A DNA stretch of 64,000 nt from Oscillospiraceae bacterium. Its GTDB lineage: Bacteria > Bacillota > Clostridia > Monoglobales > WRAG01. The stretch lies in NCBI GenBank assembly GCA_009780345.1, contig WRAG01000008.1:1-64000 (forward strand). The letters are read 5' to 3'. Shown piece after piece: positions 49,932-60,906 of this stretch. The position numbers and the translations under genes are program-made. Numbering within the stretch: the first letter of the stretch is position 1; every line of letters starts with the position of its first letter. Under the pieces are notes generated by a model. It was not told where the DNA came from, ran no database searches, and saw only the letters and a list, made by a program, of their open reading frames with translations.

Positions 49932-50828
49932 TTAATTCAACATTTCAACAATCTCGCTATCCCCTCGGGCAACGGCCTTGTCACGCGCCGTTTCGCCCAA
50001 ATTATCTTCTAAATTTCGATTTGCGCCGTTGGTGAGCAACGCTTCAACGATATTCGCTCTTCCCGCGTTCGCGGCAAGATGAAGCGGCGTCCAACCGTCA
50101 GTGGTTCGCCCGTTAATATCCGCGCCCGCGTTAATTAAAAGCAACAACGCGGAATGTCGTCCCGCTTGCGCGGCGCGGTGGAGCGGCGTCCAGTCATTTA
50201 CTTCCGTCGGGTCAATATTTTCGGTATAACTTAATAAAATTTCAATAGTTTGCGTGTTTTGGTTATACGCCGCCGCTCGATGAAGCGGCGTTTGTTGATT
50301 TCTGTTAATCGCGTTCACGTCCGCGCCTAATGATATCAAATTTTCAACCATTTGAGGTGATCCGCGTTCCGCCGCGAAGTGTAGCGGAGTGGAATTCAGC
50401 GGTTCAAATCTTATATTCACATCCGCGCCAAGGTAGGCAAGAACTTGCGTCATACGAACGTTGTCGTTCATAACCGCGATGATAAGCGGCGGATTATAAA
50501 TGTTTCGGTTTTGATCCCAAATCGGCGCGTTGATATATTGATCGTATCGCGCAAGCTCTGTAATCGCGTCAAAATCATCATTGTAAAACGCTTCACGAAA
50601 CAAAGTTTCGTTACTTTCACCTTGAAACGGGCCGTGAAACCACCAAAGCGTGCCGGTTACCATTGCGGATAACAGCAAAAAGCAAATTATGATAATATTT
50701 ACACGCTTAATTCTGCGTCGCCGTTTTGCGGCATTGCGCTTTTGCTGACGCGCTTCAATTAAAGCCGCGTCATCTATAACTTCGTATTTATGCTCGCTTG
50801 GTAATTTAAAATCAGTCAAAATGAACAC
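49932..50828 (-). CDS. Membrane-anchored ankyrin-repeat protein
   Basis: N-terminal TM then 'NSTPLHFAAERGSPQMVENLISLGADVNAINRNQQTPLHRAAAYN...DGWTPLHLAANAGRANIVEALLTNGA'. Confidence 0.93.
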   Translation of the reverse strand: MFILTDFKLPSEHKYEVIDDAALIEARQQKRNAAKRRRRIKRVNIIIICFLLLSAMVTGTLWWFHGPFQGESNETLFREAFYNDDFDAITELARYDQYINAPIWDQNRNIYNPPLIIAVMNDNVRMTQVLAYLGADVNIRFEPLNSTPLHFAAERGSPQMVENLISLGADVNAINRNQQTPLHRAAAYNQNTQTIEILLSYTENIDPTEVNDWTPLHRAAQAGRHSALLLLINAGADINGRTTDGWTPLHLAANAGRANIVEALLTNGANRNLEDNLGETARDKAVARGDSEIVEMLN

Positions 50829-50903
50829 GCCCTAATTAAAAAATAAGTAATATGTATGGACAAGACCGAATATATATGTAGCACAGAGAGGAGTTGCGAC
50901 AAC

Positions 50904-51179
50904 ATGCCCGTTCTTGATATATATTCTATCGGAGCTTATATGTTCGGATTATTTTTAGTTTACGTTTGCGCGTGGGTGTTTATAAAACCGCTGAAGTGGC
51001 TGCTAAAAGCGGCGCTCAACAGTTTGTTCGGCGGCGCGCTTTTGTTGATTGTCAACCTTATCGGCGGTTTTGCCGGACTTAGTATGGGCATAAACGTCGT
51101 CACCGCGACCATTGTAGGTTTTGGCGGCGTTCCGGCGGTAATCATGCTGTTTATCGTCAAATTTATGACGGGCGGGTAG
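50904..51179 (+). CDS. bofA: Pro-sigma-K processing inhibitor BofA family protein
   Basis: 'FIKPLKWLLKAALNSLFGGALLLIVNLIGGFAGLSMGINVVTATIVGFGGVPAVIMLFIVKF'. Confidence 0.88.
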   Translation: MPVLDIYSIGAYMFGLFLVYVCAWVFIKPLKWLLKAALNSLFGGALLLIVNLIGGFAGLSMGINVVTATIVGFGGVPAVIMLFIVKFMTGG

Positions 51180-51200
51180 GGCAATTAATAATAAATTTAT

Positions 51201-51291
51201 GTAGGGGCGGCATTTTGCCGCCCGTCTGCAAAAGATTTGTTATCTGATGCAAAAGATTTATCATCCACGGGCGGCAGAATGCCGCCCCTAC
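51201..51291. repeat. P-type palindromic element, copy 2 (91 bp)
   Basis: Near-identical to the reverse complement of 60006..60096 inside ilvB. Confidence 0.92.
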
Positions 51292-51866
51292 TTTATTTTT
51301 TCCGCCATTAATCTAAGAGCGTTGCCGCGGTGACTTACTTCGTTTTTGATATTCTGCGGCAGGGTTGCGAAAGTTTGATCGTATGGCGGATAGTAAAATA
51401 TCGGGTCGTATCCGAAGCCGCCGACGCCATCGCGCTGTTCCAAAATTTTGCCGCAACACTCGCCACGGAATGTAAGCGTTTCGCCGTTTTGGATCACTGC
51501 GATAATGCACACAAACTTCGCGCCGCGCTTGTCGGCGGGAACGCCGTCAATTTCGCGCAACAACTTGTCGATATTCATATCGTCGGTGGCGTTCTCGCCT
51601 GCGAAGTAGGCGGTATGTACGCCGGGCGCGCCGTTTAAGTAATCAACCATAAGCCCGCTATCGTCAGAGATAACGGGCCAATCTGTAAGTTTAGCGACTG
51701 CGGTCGCTTTTTTTATTGCGTTTTCTTCGAATGTTTCGCCGTCCTCGACGACGTTTATGGAAATTCCGGCGTCGCTGAGCGTTAGGATTTCGAACTTTCC
51801 GTTAAGCGCCGCTTTAATTTCTTCGGCTTTGTGCGGGTTGTTGGATGCCAGTACGAATTTTTGCAT
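51288..51866 (-). CDS. rdgB: XTP/dITP diphosphatase (RdgB/HAM1)
   Basis: 'QKFVLASNNPHKAEEIKAALNGKFEILTLSDAGI...ETFEENAIKKATAVAKLTDWPVISDDSGLMVDYLNGAPGVHTAYFAGE'. Confidence 0.96.
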   Translation of the reverse strand: MQKFVLASNNPHKAEEIKAALNGKFEILTLSDAGISINVVEDGETFEENAIKKATAVAKLTDWPVISDDSGLMVDYLNGAPGVHTAYFAGENATDDMNIDKLLREIDGVPADKRGAKFVCIIAVIQNGETLTFRGECCGKILEQRDGVGGFGYDPIFYYPPYDQTFATLPQNIKNEVSHRGNALRLMAEKIK

Positions 51867-51914
51867 TTTTTGCTCCTTACTATTTAGAAAATGCTTATTA
51901 GAGCTGTTTAATTT

Positions 51915-52310
51915 TTAATCTGTCAAGGACCAGCCCTTGGCAATCCCGCAAGTTTTTGCGCGCCAAAAACTTGACCAAAAGCGTTGCGCTCACGCACGTG
52001 CTCAAACACCGAGCACACGTGGCGCAATACTGCGTGCAAACAACTCGCCACTCAACCAAATAACATCTCGCGCTTTTAGGCGCGAATCGGTCTTGATTGA
52101 GCTTGCGGCTTTTGCCGCCGTAGATACTATACTAAGAGGATATTGTTTGCACTCCCTAATAAGCGGCGCGCTTTTAATAGCGCCATAGCGCGTTTGCGCC
52201 GCAGTTTTTGATAAAACTTTTCAAAAAGTTTTTTGGGGCTTGACAAGGGTTTCAATAAACCCTTGTCGTCCTGCGCTGGCAAGCGCAAAAAGCTACAGAG
52301 GCTGGCTCTG
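51915..52310. repeat. Intergenic mosaic of palindromic modules (R8)
   Basis: 'ggaccagcccttggcaatcccgcaag', 'cgcgctcacgcacgtgctcaa..cgagcacacgtggcgc', 'ctcgcgcttttaggcgcg', 'taagcggcgcgcttttaatagcgcc'. Confidence 0.75.
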
Positions 52311-52347
52311 AAAAATCAGCAATTGCACCTTATATAAATTTTCTGCG

Positions 52348-52590
52348 CTATACGAATTTTACGGCAGTTCCGGACGCAAGGACACAGTTCGTGCTACTTC
52401 CGCCGAAAGAATAACGAACATTGATAATAGCGTCGGCGTTTATCGCTTGTGCTTGCGCTTCAAGTTCCGCGTTAGCGCGCTACGCCGCTTTTTCCAAATT
52501 CACTCCGAATGCAAGAATCCCCCAACCGTTTACAAGGCCGAGTGTTTCCAAATTCCTATCCGTAATGAAATCCGTGTTAACCAGAATCAT
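52348..52590 (-). pseudogene. YbjQ/UPF0145-like heavy-metal-binding-domain gene with in-frame TAG
   Basis: Minus strand: MILVNTDFITDRNLETLGLVNGWGILAFGVNLEKAA*RANAELEAQAQAINADAIINVRYSFGGSSTNCVLASGTAVKFV*. Internal TAG at 52480..52482. Confidence 0.65.
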
Positions 52591-52619
52591 ATTTTAACCT
52601 CCCAAATTAGCTCGATGTT

Positions 52620-53231
52620 CTACAAATATATCCACATAGCGGGGCGGATAAATGTGCAAGTTTGATTAATGTTAAACGCCGGGACGACAAAACCGGTTTC
52701 AGTAACAAGCGCCACGGAATTCGGACTTTGAAAAGGAGTGCGTAACCACCAAGTTCCAGCTTGACCGCCCGAGGTGTACGCAATCCGCGCTGGGGAAAAT
52801 AGTTCGTCGTTCCACCAAACATTAGGTTGCATATCGCCGCCGAAATATTGAGCGATTTCATCTATGCTTAATAAGAATATCTTATCAATCGTATCGTTTC
52901 CGCCTGATGTTCCGTGCCACGGATTGCTATCGGTTGTTATAGTTGTTTCAATTATCCGCGCGCGTTCTTCGGCAGAAAAACGGTTGTAAAATTCATCGTT
53001 CAGCCACTCACGAATATCGCTTGTTTCCCACGTTGTAGATTCAATGAGAGAGTTGTAGGGTTGACGCTCCAATAAGTTTTCGCTTAAAATCAATGCTTTG
53101 TCGTCTTGCCTGTCAAGCACACGCCATTCAATTCCGCCAAATTCGATTACCTCATTGTCATTGCCGCCCAAACAAGCGGTCAACAAAAGCGTCACCGATA
53201 AAACTAACATAACCAACAATATTTTTTTCAT
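52620..53231 (-). CDS. DUF6273-like lipoprotein
   Basis: Lipobox 'LLTACLGG'; 'EWRVLDRQDDKALILSENLLERQPYNSLIESTTWETSDIREWLNDEFYNRFSAEERARI...WWLRTPFQS'. Confidence 0.8.
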   Translation of the reverse strand: MKKILLVMLVLSVTLLLTACLGGNDNEVIEFGGIEWRVLDRQDDKALILSENLLERQPYNSLIESTTWETSDIREWLNDEFYNRFSAEERARIIETTITTDSNPWHGTSGGNDTIDKIFLLSIDEIAQYFGGDMQPNVWWNDELFSPARIAYTSGGQAGTWWLRTPFQSPNSVALVTETGFVVPAFNINQTCTFIRPAMWIYL

Positions 53232-53253
53232 AAAAAATCTGCTCCCATTTTCA

Positions 53254-54915
53254 TTAGCTCAAAATCGCGCCGCTACATGATGGACCGACCAACTTCACAT
53301 ATTTCGCCAAGACGCCGTCCAATTCCTTGCCCGGCTTCGGAACGTACGCCGCGCGGCGTTTCGCAAGCTCGTCGTCAGAAATATTTACGTCAATTTTGCC
53401 GTTCGTAATGTCGATTGAAATACTGTCGCCCTCAACGAGCAGGGCAATATTGCCGTCCATTGCGGCTTCGGGGCAAATATGTCCGATGGCAGCGCCCCGC
53501 GTCGCGCCGGAGAAACGTCCGTCGGTGATAAGCGCGACCTCGCCGCCCAAACCTTGCCCGATAATAGCGGAAGTAGGAGATAACATCTCGCGCATACCCG
53601 GTCCGCCTTTCGGACCCTCATAGCGTATAACCACAACGTCGCCGGAAACGATTTTTTGACTCATAATTGCAGCAACCGCGTCCTCTTCGCTTTCGAAAAT
53701 CCGCGCGGGTCCTGTGTGCGTAAGCATTTCGGGCGCAACTGCGCTGCGCTTAACCACACAACCATCCTGTGCGATATTGCCTTTTAGCACGGCGATTCCG
53801 CCCGTTTCGGAGAACGGGTCTTCACTTGGGCGTATAATTTCGTGATTTTTATTTTCGACTCCGGCGATATTTTTTGCCACTTTCTCGCCGGTAACAGTAA
53901 GGCAATCGGTGTTCAGCAAGTTTTTCTTATTAAGCTCGCCCATAACGGCGTAAACGCCGCCCGCTTGCCACAAATCTTCGATAAAATATGGTCCCGCCGG
54001 CGCAAGTTTGCATAAATTCGGCGTTTTTGCGCTTATCGCGTCAACGTCGTCCAAAGTTATGCGAACGCCCGCTTCGTTTGCGATTGCTGGAAGGTGGAGG
54101 ATGCTGTTCGTACTGCAACCAAGCGCCATATCGACGCAAAGCGCGTTCATAAACGCCTCACGCGTCATAATGTCGCGCGGCTTGATATTACGCTCGAGAA
54201 GAGTCATAATCTGCTCGCCCGCTGCTTTCGCAAGCCGAATTCGCTCGCTCATAACGGCGGGAACGGTGCCGTTGCCCGCAAGTCCCATGCCAAGCGCTTC
54301 GGTCAGGCAGTTCATGCTGTTCGCCGTAAACATTCCCGAGCACGAGCCGCAACCGGGACAAGCGTTATTTTCGGTGTCAAGCAGTTCTTCTTCCGAAATT
54401 TTGCCCGCGGTATACGCGCCCACCTGCTCGAACACGTCGGTAAGGCTTAAACGTTTGCCGCCAAGTCCGACGCCCGCAAGCATAGGGCCGCCGCTTATAA
54501 GAATTGCGGGAATATTAATTCGCGCCGCCGCCATAAGCATACCCGGCACGATTTTGTCGCAGTTCGGAATAAGCACAAGCGCGTCAAACGCGTGCGCTTT
54601 CGTCAGAATTTCAACATCGTCGGTGATTGCGTCCCGCGATACAAGGGAGTAGCGCATACCCGCATGTCCCATCGCGATTCCGTCGCAAACGGCGATTGCG
54701 GGGACTTCTACCGGCGTTCCGCCCGCAGAGCGCACGCCGTCGCACACCGCTTTCGCTATGGTGTCTAGGTGCAAGTGCCCCGGAACGATGTCGCTTTGCG
54801 AGTTTACCACGCCGATTAGCGGGCGGGCAAGCTCATTATCGGTGAATCCGAGCGATTTTAGTAGCGACCGTTGCGGCGCGCGTTGGAAGCCTTTTGTGAT
54901 GTTGTGTGAGATCAT
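53254..54915 (-). CDS. ilvD: Dihydroxy-acid dehydratase
   Basis: '[62 protein letters not shown]...[27 protein letters not shown]'. Confidence 0.98.
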   Translation of the reverse strand: MISHNITKGFQRAPQRSLLKSLGFTDNELARPLIGVVNSQSDIVPGHLHLDTIAKAVCDGVRSAGGTPVEVPAIAVCDGIAMGHAGMRYSLVSRDAITDDVEILTKAHAFDALVLIPNCDKIVPGMLMAAARINIPAILISGGPMLAGVGLGGKRLSLTDVFEQVGAYTAGKISEEELLDTENNACPGCGSCSGMFTANSMNCLTEALGMGLAGNGTVPAVMSERIRLAKAAGEQIMTLLERNIKPRDIMTREAFMNALCVDMALGCSTNSILHLPAIANEAGVRITLDDVDAISAKTPNLCKLAPAGPYFIEDLWQAGGVYAVMGELNKKNLLNTDCLTVTGEKVAKNIAGVENKNHEIIRPSEDPFSETGGIAVLKGNIAQDGCVVKRSAVAPEMLTHTGPARIFESEEDAVAAIMSQKIVSGDVVVIRYEGPKGGPGMREMLSPTSAIIGQGLGGEVALITDGRFSGATRGAAIGHICPEAAMDGNIALLVEGDSISIDITNGKIDVNISDDELAKRRAAYVPKPGKELDGVLAKYVKLVGPSCSGAILS

Positions 54916-54929
54916 TTGTATTCCTCCTT

Positions 54930-55988
54930 ATTTTGCGCCCCACGGGCGCGGGGTTAAGGCGCAACGCGCCTTAGACCGTGCGGCGAATGCCGCATAGTTT
55001 TTAGGGCTTTGCCCTAAAAACTGTTTTTGCCGCTACGGCGGCGGGCTTTTTTTTGCGCGTGCGGCGCGGGCTTAAAACTTTTTCAGCGAAGTCGCTGTAG
55101 CATTTGCGCTTGTCAGCGCAGGACGACAAGGGTGTATTGACACCCTTGCGGTAGGTTTCGACCAATCACACTTCGTCAGCAAACGACTCGTGTTCTTGGG
55201 AAACCCTCAAGGACGAACCGTTACCGAAATCAAGATTTCGACGGTTCAGCCTCAAGCCCCAAAAAACTTTTAAAAAAGTTTTATCAAAACATGCGGCGCA
55301 AACGCGCTATGGCGCTATTAAAAGCGCGCCGCTAATTGAGGATTGCAAACAATATCCTCTCAGTCAAGTATCTACGGCGGCAAAAGCCGCATGCTTGGCT
55401 GAAAGCGGTGGCTTATCTCGCTAATCTTTCCCGACTCGCTTACGCTCACTGGATAATTCGACTACAGCTTGTAAAATACACAAGCTAAGTCTCATTTACC
55501 GCGAAAGCGGTTCGCTGACTCAATAAGCGGCGCGCTTTTAATAGCGCCATAGCGCGTTTGCGCCGCTAGTTTTACTAAATTTTTTGTGAAAAAATTTTTG
55601 GGGCTTGAGGCTGAACCGTCGAAATCTTGATTTCGATAACGGTTCGTCCTTGCAGATGGCTGTGGATTCTTGCAAAAAACGCAAGAATCTTACGCCCCTG
55701 CACTTTTCGGCTACCGCTTGCGAAAATTCACGCAAGCGAAGTCTCAAACGAAGGGTTTCCCAAGAGAGCAAGGCAGTTTTTGCCGTAGCTCGATTGGTTG
55801 AAACCTACCGTAAGGGCAGAGCCCTTACCGCCCGTCCGGTAACGGCAGCCCGCGCATAGCGCGTGGCATTTCCTTGTGCCGTTTCCTCGGCGTTTTTTGC
55901 CGAGTCAGTGACATAAGCTCGCCGCCTCAGCGGCAAAAAGGGTTTTTAGGGCAAAGTCCTAAAAGCCCCCGCGCCCGCAGGGCGCAAA
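54930..55988. repeat. Intergenic mosaic of palindromic modules (R9, ~1.06 kb) between ilvD and ilvC
   Basis: M2 55149..55260, M4 55414..55520, two M8 units, M2-reverse carrying M10 ~55600..55800, M1-reverse 55839..55903. Confidence 0.82.
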
Positions 55989-55990
55989 AA

Positions 55991-56995
<1,005 letters not shown>

Positions 56996-57026
56996 TTATG
57001 TATATGAAATTTAATAATTATTATTT

Positions 57027-57107
57027 GTAGGGGCGGCATTTTGCCGCCCGCTCGCACAAGATATTACTGCCAAGATATTACTGCGGGCGTCAGAATGACG
57101 CCCCTAC
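57027..57107. repeat. P-type palindromic element, copy 4, followed by a partial tandem copy
   Basis: gtaggggcggcattttgccgcccgc...actgcgggcgtcagaatgacgcccctac then 'actgcgggcgtcagaagcacctac'. Confidence 0.75.
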
Positions 57108-57139
57108 GTTCAAAACATTACTGCGGGCGTCAGAAGCAC

Positions 57140-57631
57140 CTACATTGTGTCGCCGCGTTGCAAGCCGGTTACGCCGGTTCTAACGAGGGATTTAATCCCG
57201 AACGGCTTCAAATTTTTGATAAACGCGCTAATCTTCGACGGCGAGCCGGTAAGCTCGGCTATCAGCGCGTTTTGCGAAATATCAACCACATTTCCGCGGA
57301 AAGTATCCACGACAAACATAATATCCGCGCGATGTCCGTCAGTTTCAACATGCACAAGCACATGCTCGCGCAATACCGCCGCGGCGGTGCGTAGCACCGT
57401 AATCTCAATGACATCAATCAGTTTCGCAAGCTGATTCTTAATCTGTTCAAGCGTCAAATCGTCGGCGTGAACCACGATTGTCATACGCGACGTGTCGGGA
57501 TTCTCGGTTTCGCCGACAGAAAGACTGTCGATATTATACGCTCTGCGCGCGAAAAGTCCCGCGACTTTGTTAAGCACACCGGCGTTATTCGCCACAAGTA
57601 TTGAAATTACGCGCCGTCTGATTTCTTCCAT
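57140..57631 (-). CDS. ilvN: Acetolactate synthase small subunit
   Basis: 'ISILVANNAGVLNKVAGLFARRAYNIDSLSVGETENPDTSRMTIVVHADDLTLEQIKNQLAKLIDVIEI'. Confidence 0.97.
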   Translation of the reverse strand: MEEIRRRVISILVANNAGVLNKVAGLFARRAYNIDSLSVGETENPDTSRMTIVVHADDLTLEQIKNQLAKLIDVIEITVLRTAAAVLREHVLVHVETDGHRADIMFVVDTFRGNVVDISQNALIAELTGSPSKISAFIKNLKPFGIKSLVRTGVTGLQRGDTM

Positions 57632-58078
57632 TTAGTTCCCGCCTCTCGTAAAATAATAATGTACATCTTCGCCAATATCGGTGGTATGCGTATATCGCAA
57701 CAACCCGTTCGTCGAATCGTAAGTGACAAAGTACGTTTCATCTGAATCCCACGTAAAATCCACAGAACGAGTAACGATTTCGGTGACTTCATAGCTATTC
57801 TCGCCCGTTTCGGTTAAAACTCCCTCAATTGTGCTTCCCCAAAAGGTGGTGAAGATGATTCTGTCGCCGATTATATCCAAAATCGGCGGAGTATCGGCAA
57901 GTTCGTGTAGTTCAAGCGGCTCGCCATAATCTCCCGTGGTGGTTCTAACGTGCGTCCATCTTCCGTTTATGCCGTCTTGCGTGGCGGCGTTATTTCCCCC
58001 GCCGCAAGCGGTAAGTATTAGCGGAAGAAGTACGACCGCGAGTGTTAAAATAGCAATTTTCTTAAAATTCATATACAA
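57632..58078 (-). CDS. Small lipoprotein (GRW...LLRYT family)
   Basis: Lipobox 'LILTACGGG'; 'NGRWTHVRTTTGDYGEP...GLLRYTHTTDIGEDVHYYF'. Confidence 0.7.
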   Translation of the reverse strand: MYMNFKKIAILTLAVVLLPLILTACGGGNNAATQDGINGRWTHVRTTTGDYGEPLELHELADTPPILDIIGDRIIFTTFWGSTIEGVLTETGENSYEVTEIVTRSVDFTWDSDETYFVTYDSTNGLLRYTHTTDIGEDVHYYFTRGGN

Positions 58079-58084
58079 ATCTCC

Positions 58085-58693
58085 TTAATTAGTAGTAATT
58101 GTCACCGTTTGCGTGTCATCGTACCATGCAACATAATTAGTAGTAATTGTAACCGTTTGCGTGTCCGCGTCCCATTCAACGTCCGCGCCCGTCGCCTCGG
58201 CAATCGCTCGAAGCGGCACAAGCGTGCGGTTATCCACAATTTGCGGCGGGACGTCGAGGGTAATCCAACGGAAATTATAGTAAGGGGAATAAGCGAAATC
58301 ACTACCAATCAACATAGCTGAACTTCCGATTTGAAGCCCAATCATTCCGAAGTCGTTCCCCGCCCCTACCGCCGGTCTATCGAAAACCCAATCAAAAACT
58401 TCGGCATTATCACTTATACTAAGCATGATATTTATTTCTGCTATTTGAGCTTCGGACTCAACCCACTCAACCTCAAATCCCAACGCCTCGAATATCGCGC
58501 GGAACGGCACGAGTGTACGATTATCAATAATTATCGGCTCGACGTCGAACTCCAACCTTTCGCCGTCCAATATTACACTAATTCTGTCAACAGATTCACC
58601 GTCCGACTGCACCGCAAACACCCCGCCGAATACGGGCAACAACGCTATCGCCAATATCACACACAATATTTTCTTCATTTTCATAGATATCAT
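58085..58693 (-). CDS. Secreted stalk-domain (copper amine oxidase N-like) protein
   Basis: 'VILDGERLEFDVEPIIIDNRTLVPFRAIFEALGFEVEWVESEAQIAEI...ADVEWDADTQTVTITTN'. Confidence 0.85.
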   Translation of the reverse strand: MISMKMKKILCVILAIALLPVFGGVFAVQSDGESVDRISVILDGERLEFDVEPIIIDNRTLVPFRAIFEALGFEVEWVESEAQIAEINIMLSISDNAEVFDWVFDRPAVGAGNDFGMIGLQIGSSAMLIGSDFAYSPYYNFRWITLDVPPQIVDNRTLVPLRAIAEATGADVEWDADTQTVTITTNYVAWYDDTQTVTITTN

Positions 58694-58749
58694 CTCCTAT
58701 ATTAAAAAATAATCGGAATCATACCATTGTTTATAGTATTGGCATATAA

Positions 58750-58846
58750 CAATCCCCCGCCCTTACGGGCACCCCCTTTGCCTCAGGGGGCTTTTGCTTT
58801 TAAGGCTCCTTTGGCAAAGGAGCTGTCACGCAGTGACTGAGGATTG
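58750..58846. mobile_element. Short MITE-like intergenic repeat with caatcc/ggattg termini
   Basis: caatcccccgcccttacgggcaccccctttgcctcagggggc...ggctcctttggcaaaggagctgtcacgcagtgactgaggattg. Matches, from memory, a repeat type common in Clostridiales. Confidence 0.65.
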
Positions 58847-58881
58847 TAAAAAACTATTTCAAGGGATAATTCCAAAAATTT

Positions 58882-60621
58882 CTACTCCATAATCGGATCT
58901 TCCACATCCGCGCCCGGCGGAACCATCGGAAACACCGTCAAATCAGGATCAACAACACAGTTAATCACCGTCGGCGTATCGGTTTGCTTCATCGCCGTTT
59001 CAAGCGCCGCTTTAAATTCGGCTTGATTCCTTACTGTAACCCCAACCGCGCCTAAACCTTGCGCAACCATGTCATAGTTCGTCTTTTTATCAAGCGTCGT
59101 ATTCGAGAATCGCTTGTCGTAGAACATCCGCTGCCATTGCCGAACCATGCCTAAAACATTGTTATTTATAATAATATCGATAACGGGAATTTTGTATGTC
59201 ACCGCCGTCGAAATTTCGTTCATATTCATATGGAAACAACCGTCACCGGTAATGTTGATCACCGTTTTGTCGGGGCACGAAATTTTCGCGCCAATCGCCG
59301 CGCCAAGTCCGAATCCCATAGTTCCCAAGCCGCCGCTTGACACAAACGTGCGCGGCGTAGTGAACGGATAATTCTGCGCCGTCCACATTTGATGTTGCCC
59401 GACATCGGTGCAAATAACCGTATTATCGCGGTCAACGGTATCGCCGATCGTTCGAATAATCTCCTGCGCGGTGAAATGATCGGACTGAATCGCCGTCGGG
59501 TATTGTAATTTCCACTCTTTAATCGAGCTTGTCCACGTATCGTGCTTCGCGGGCTTCAATTTCTTGTTAAGCGCGGTCAAAACATCTTTCACATCGCCCA
59601 AAATAAACTCGTCAACGCAAATGTTTTTGTTAATCTCCGCGCGGTCAATGTCAATATGCAAAATTTTCGTATTTTTCGCGAAAATCGAGGTGTTGCAAGT
59701 AACTCTGTCCGAAAATCGCGTTCCAATCGCGATCAACAAGTCGCAATTCTTAATCGCGAGTGACGAAACCTTCGAACCGTGCATTCCTAACATTCCGGTG
59801 GACATCTCGTTTGTTCGGTCGAACCCGCCGATTCCCATGAGAGAATGCGTAACCGGCGCGTCAACTAATTTCTGAAGTTCCGCAAGTTGTTCTCCCGCGT
59901 CGGACGAAATCACGCCGCCGCCAATAAATATAAGCGGTTTTTCGCTGCTTTCAATCATTCCCACCGCGGTGTAGATATCTTTATCGGTGAAAGTGGAAGA
60001 GGTTTGTAGGGGCGGCATTTTGCCGCCCGCGGATGATAAATCTTTTGCATCAGATAACAAATCTTTTGCAGACGGGCGGCAGGATGCCGCCCCTACAAGG
60101 GATTCAAACTCCGCTTCCTCACCCGTCGCGTCTTTAGTAATATCAACCAAAACCGGACCTTTTCGCCCGGAATTCGCAATCTCGAACGCGCGGCGAATGG
60201 TCGGAGCGATATCTTCCGGTCGTTTAACGATAAAATTATGCTTTGTAATGGGCGAAGTCACGCCCACGATGTCGATTTCCTGAAAACTGTCTTTCCCCAA
60301 CATCCCGCGGTTCACGTTACAAGTAATCGCGACCATAGGAATCGAATCCATATAAGCGGTGGCGATGCCTGTAACCAAGTTCGTCGCGCCCGGTCCAGCT
60401 GTCGCCAAACAAACGCCTACTTTGCCGCTTGCGCGGGAGTAGCCGTCTGCCGCGTGCGCCGCGCCCTGCTCGTGCGCGACCAAGATATGATTAATTTTGT
60501 CCGAATATCTATATAATGAATCGTAAACATGCAAAATCCAACCGCCCGGATACCCGAAAACGGTGTCAACACCCTGCTCGATCAAACTTTCAACAATAAT
60601 ATCCGCGCCGCTAAGTTTCAT
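58882..60621 (-). CDS. ilvB: Acetolactate synthase large subunit, with in-frame insertion of palindromic element
   Basis: 'KLSGADIIVESLIEQGVDTVFGYPGGWILHVYDSLY...HEQGAAHAADGYSRASGKVGVCLATAGPGATNLVTGIATAYMDSIPMVAITC...NNNVLGMVRQWQRMFY'. Confidence 0.97.
   Translation of the reverse strand: MKLSGADIIVESLIEQGVDTVFGYPGGWILHVYDSLYRYSDKINHILVAHEQGAAHAADGYSRASGKVGVCLATAGPGATNLVTGIATAYMDSIPMVAITCNVNRGMLGKDSFQEIDIVGVTSPITKHNFIVKRPEDIAPTIRRAFEIANSGRKGPVLVDITKDATGEEAEFESLVGAASCRPSAKDLLSDAKDLSSAGGKMPPLQTSSTFTDKDIYTAVGMIESSEKPLIFIGGGVISSDAGEQLAELQKLVDAPVTHSLMGIGGFDRTNEMSTGMLGMHGSKVSSLAIKNCDLLIAIGTRFSDRVTCNTSIFAKNTKILHIDIDRAEINKNICVDEFILGDVKDVLTALNKKLKPAKHDTWTSSIKEWKLQYPTAIQSDHFTAQEIIRTIGDTVDRDNTVICTDVGQHQMWTAQNYPFTTPRTFVSSGGLGTMGFGLGAAIGAKISCPDKTVINITGDGCFHMNMNEISTAVTYKIPVIDIIINNNVLGMVRQWQRMFYDKRFSNTTLDKKTNYDMVAQGLGAVGVTVRNQAEFKAALETAMKQTDTPTVINCVVDPDLTVFPMVPPGADVEDPIME
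60006..60096. repeat. P-type palindromic element, copy 3, inside ilvB (91 bp)
   Basis: gtaggggcggcattttgccgcccgcggatgataaatcttttgcatcagataacaaatcttttgcagacgggcggcaggatgccgcccctac; encodes ...GAASCRPSAKDLLSDAKDLSSAGGKMPPL.... Confidence 0.92.
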
Positions 60622-60676
60622 ATGTCATACCTCCAAAAAATCTTGTCATTTCAAGCATTTTACTTCTTAATATTAT

Positions 60677-60705
60677 ATAATACAATAAATCGCGAAACCT
60701 GTCAA
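60677..60705 (-). promoter_or_regulatory. Promoter of ilvB
   Basis: Minus strand TTGACA-17 nt-TATTAT; no room for a T-box before the start. Confidence 0.6.
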
Positions 60706-60732
60706 TACTTCAATATATATTTTATATTTTAC

Positions 60733-60905
60733 TTTGTTAAGGACCAGCCCTTAACAATCCCGCAAACTTTTGCGCGCCAAAAGTTTGAACAAAAGCGCCG
60801 CGCTCACGAACATGCTCAAAAAACGAGCACACGTGGCGCGGAAGTTAGTGCAAACATAGCACATTCAACCAAAGAACATCTCGCGCTTTTAGGCGCGGTA
60901 CGATT
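60733..60905. repeat. Intergenic palindromic modules (R10)
   Basis: 'ggaccagcccttaacaatcccgcaaacttttgcgcgccaaaagtttg', 'tgctcaaaaaacgagcacacgtggcgcgg', 'ctcgcgcttttaggcgcg'. Confidence 0.75.
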
Positions 60906-60906
60906 T

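Noticed and set aside
34270-52482. TAG recoding, suggested by two in-frame TAGs (34270..34272, 52480..52482)
   Set aside because: Several strong genes (the speD-adjacent decarboxylase, pyridoxamine kinase, bofA) end in TAG at normal lengths, so TAG works as a stop.
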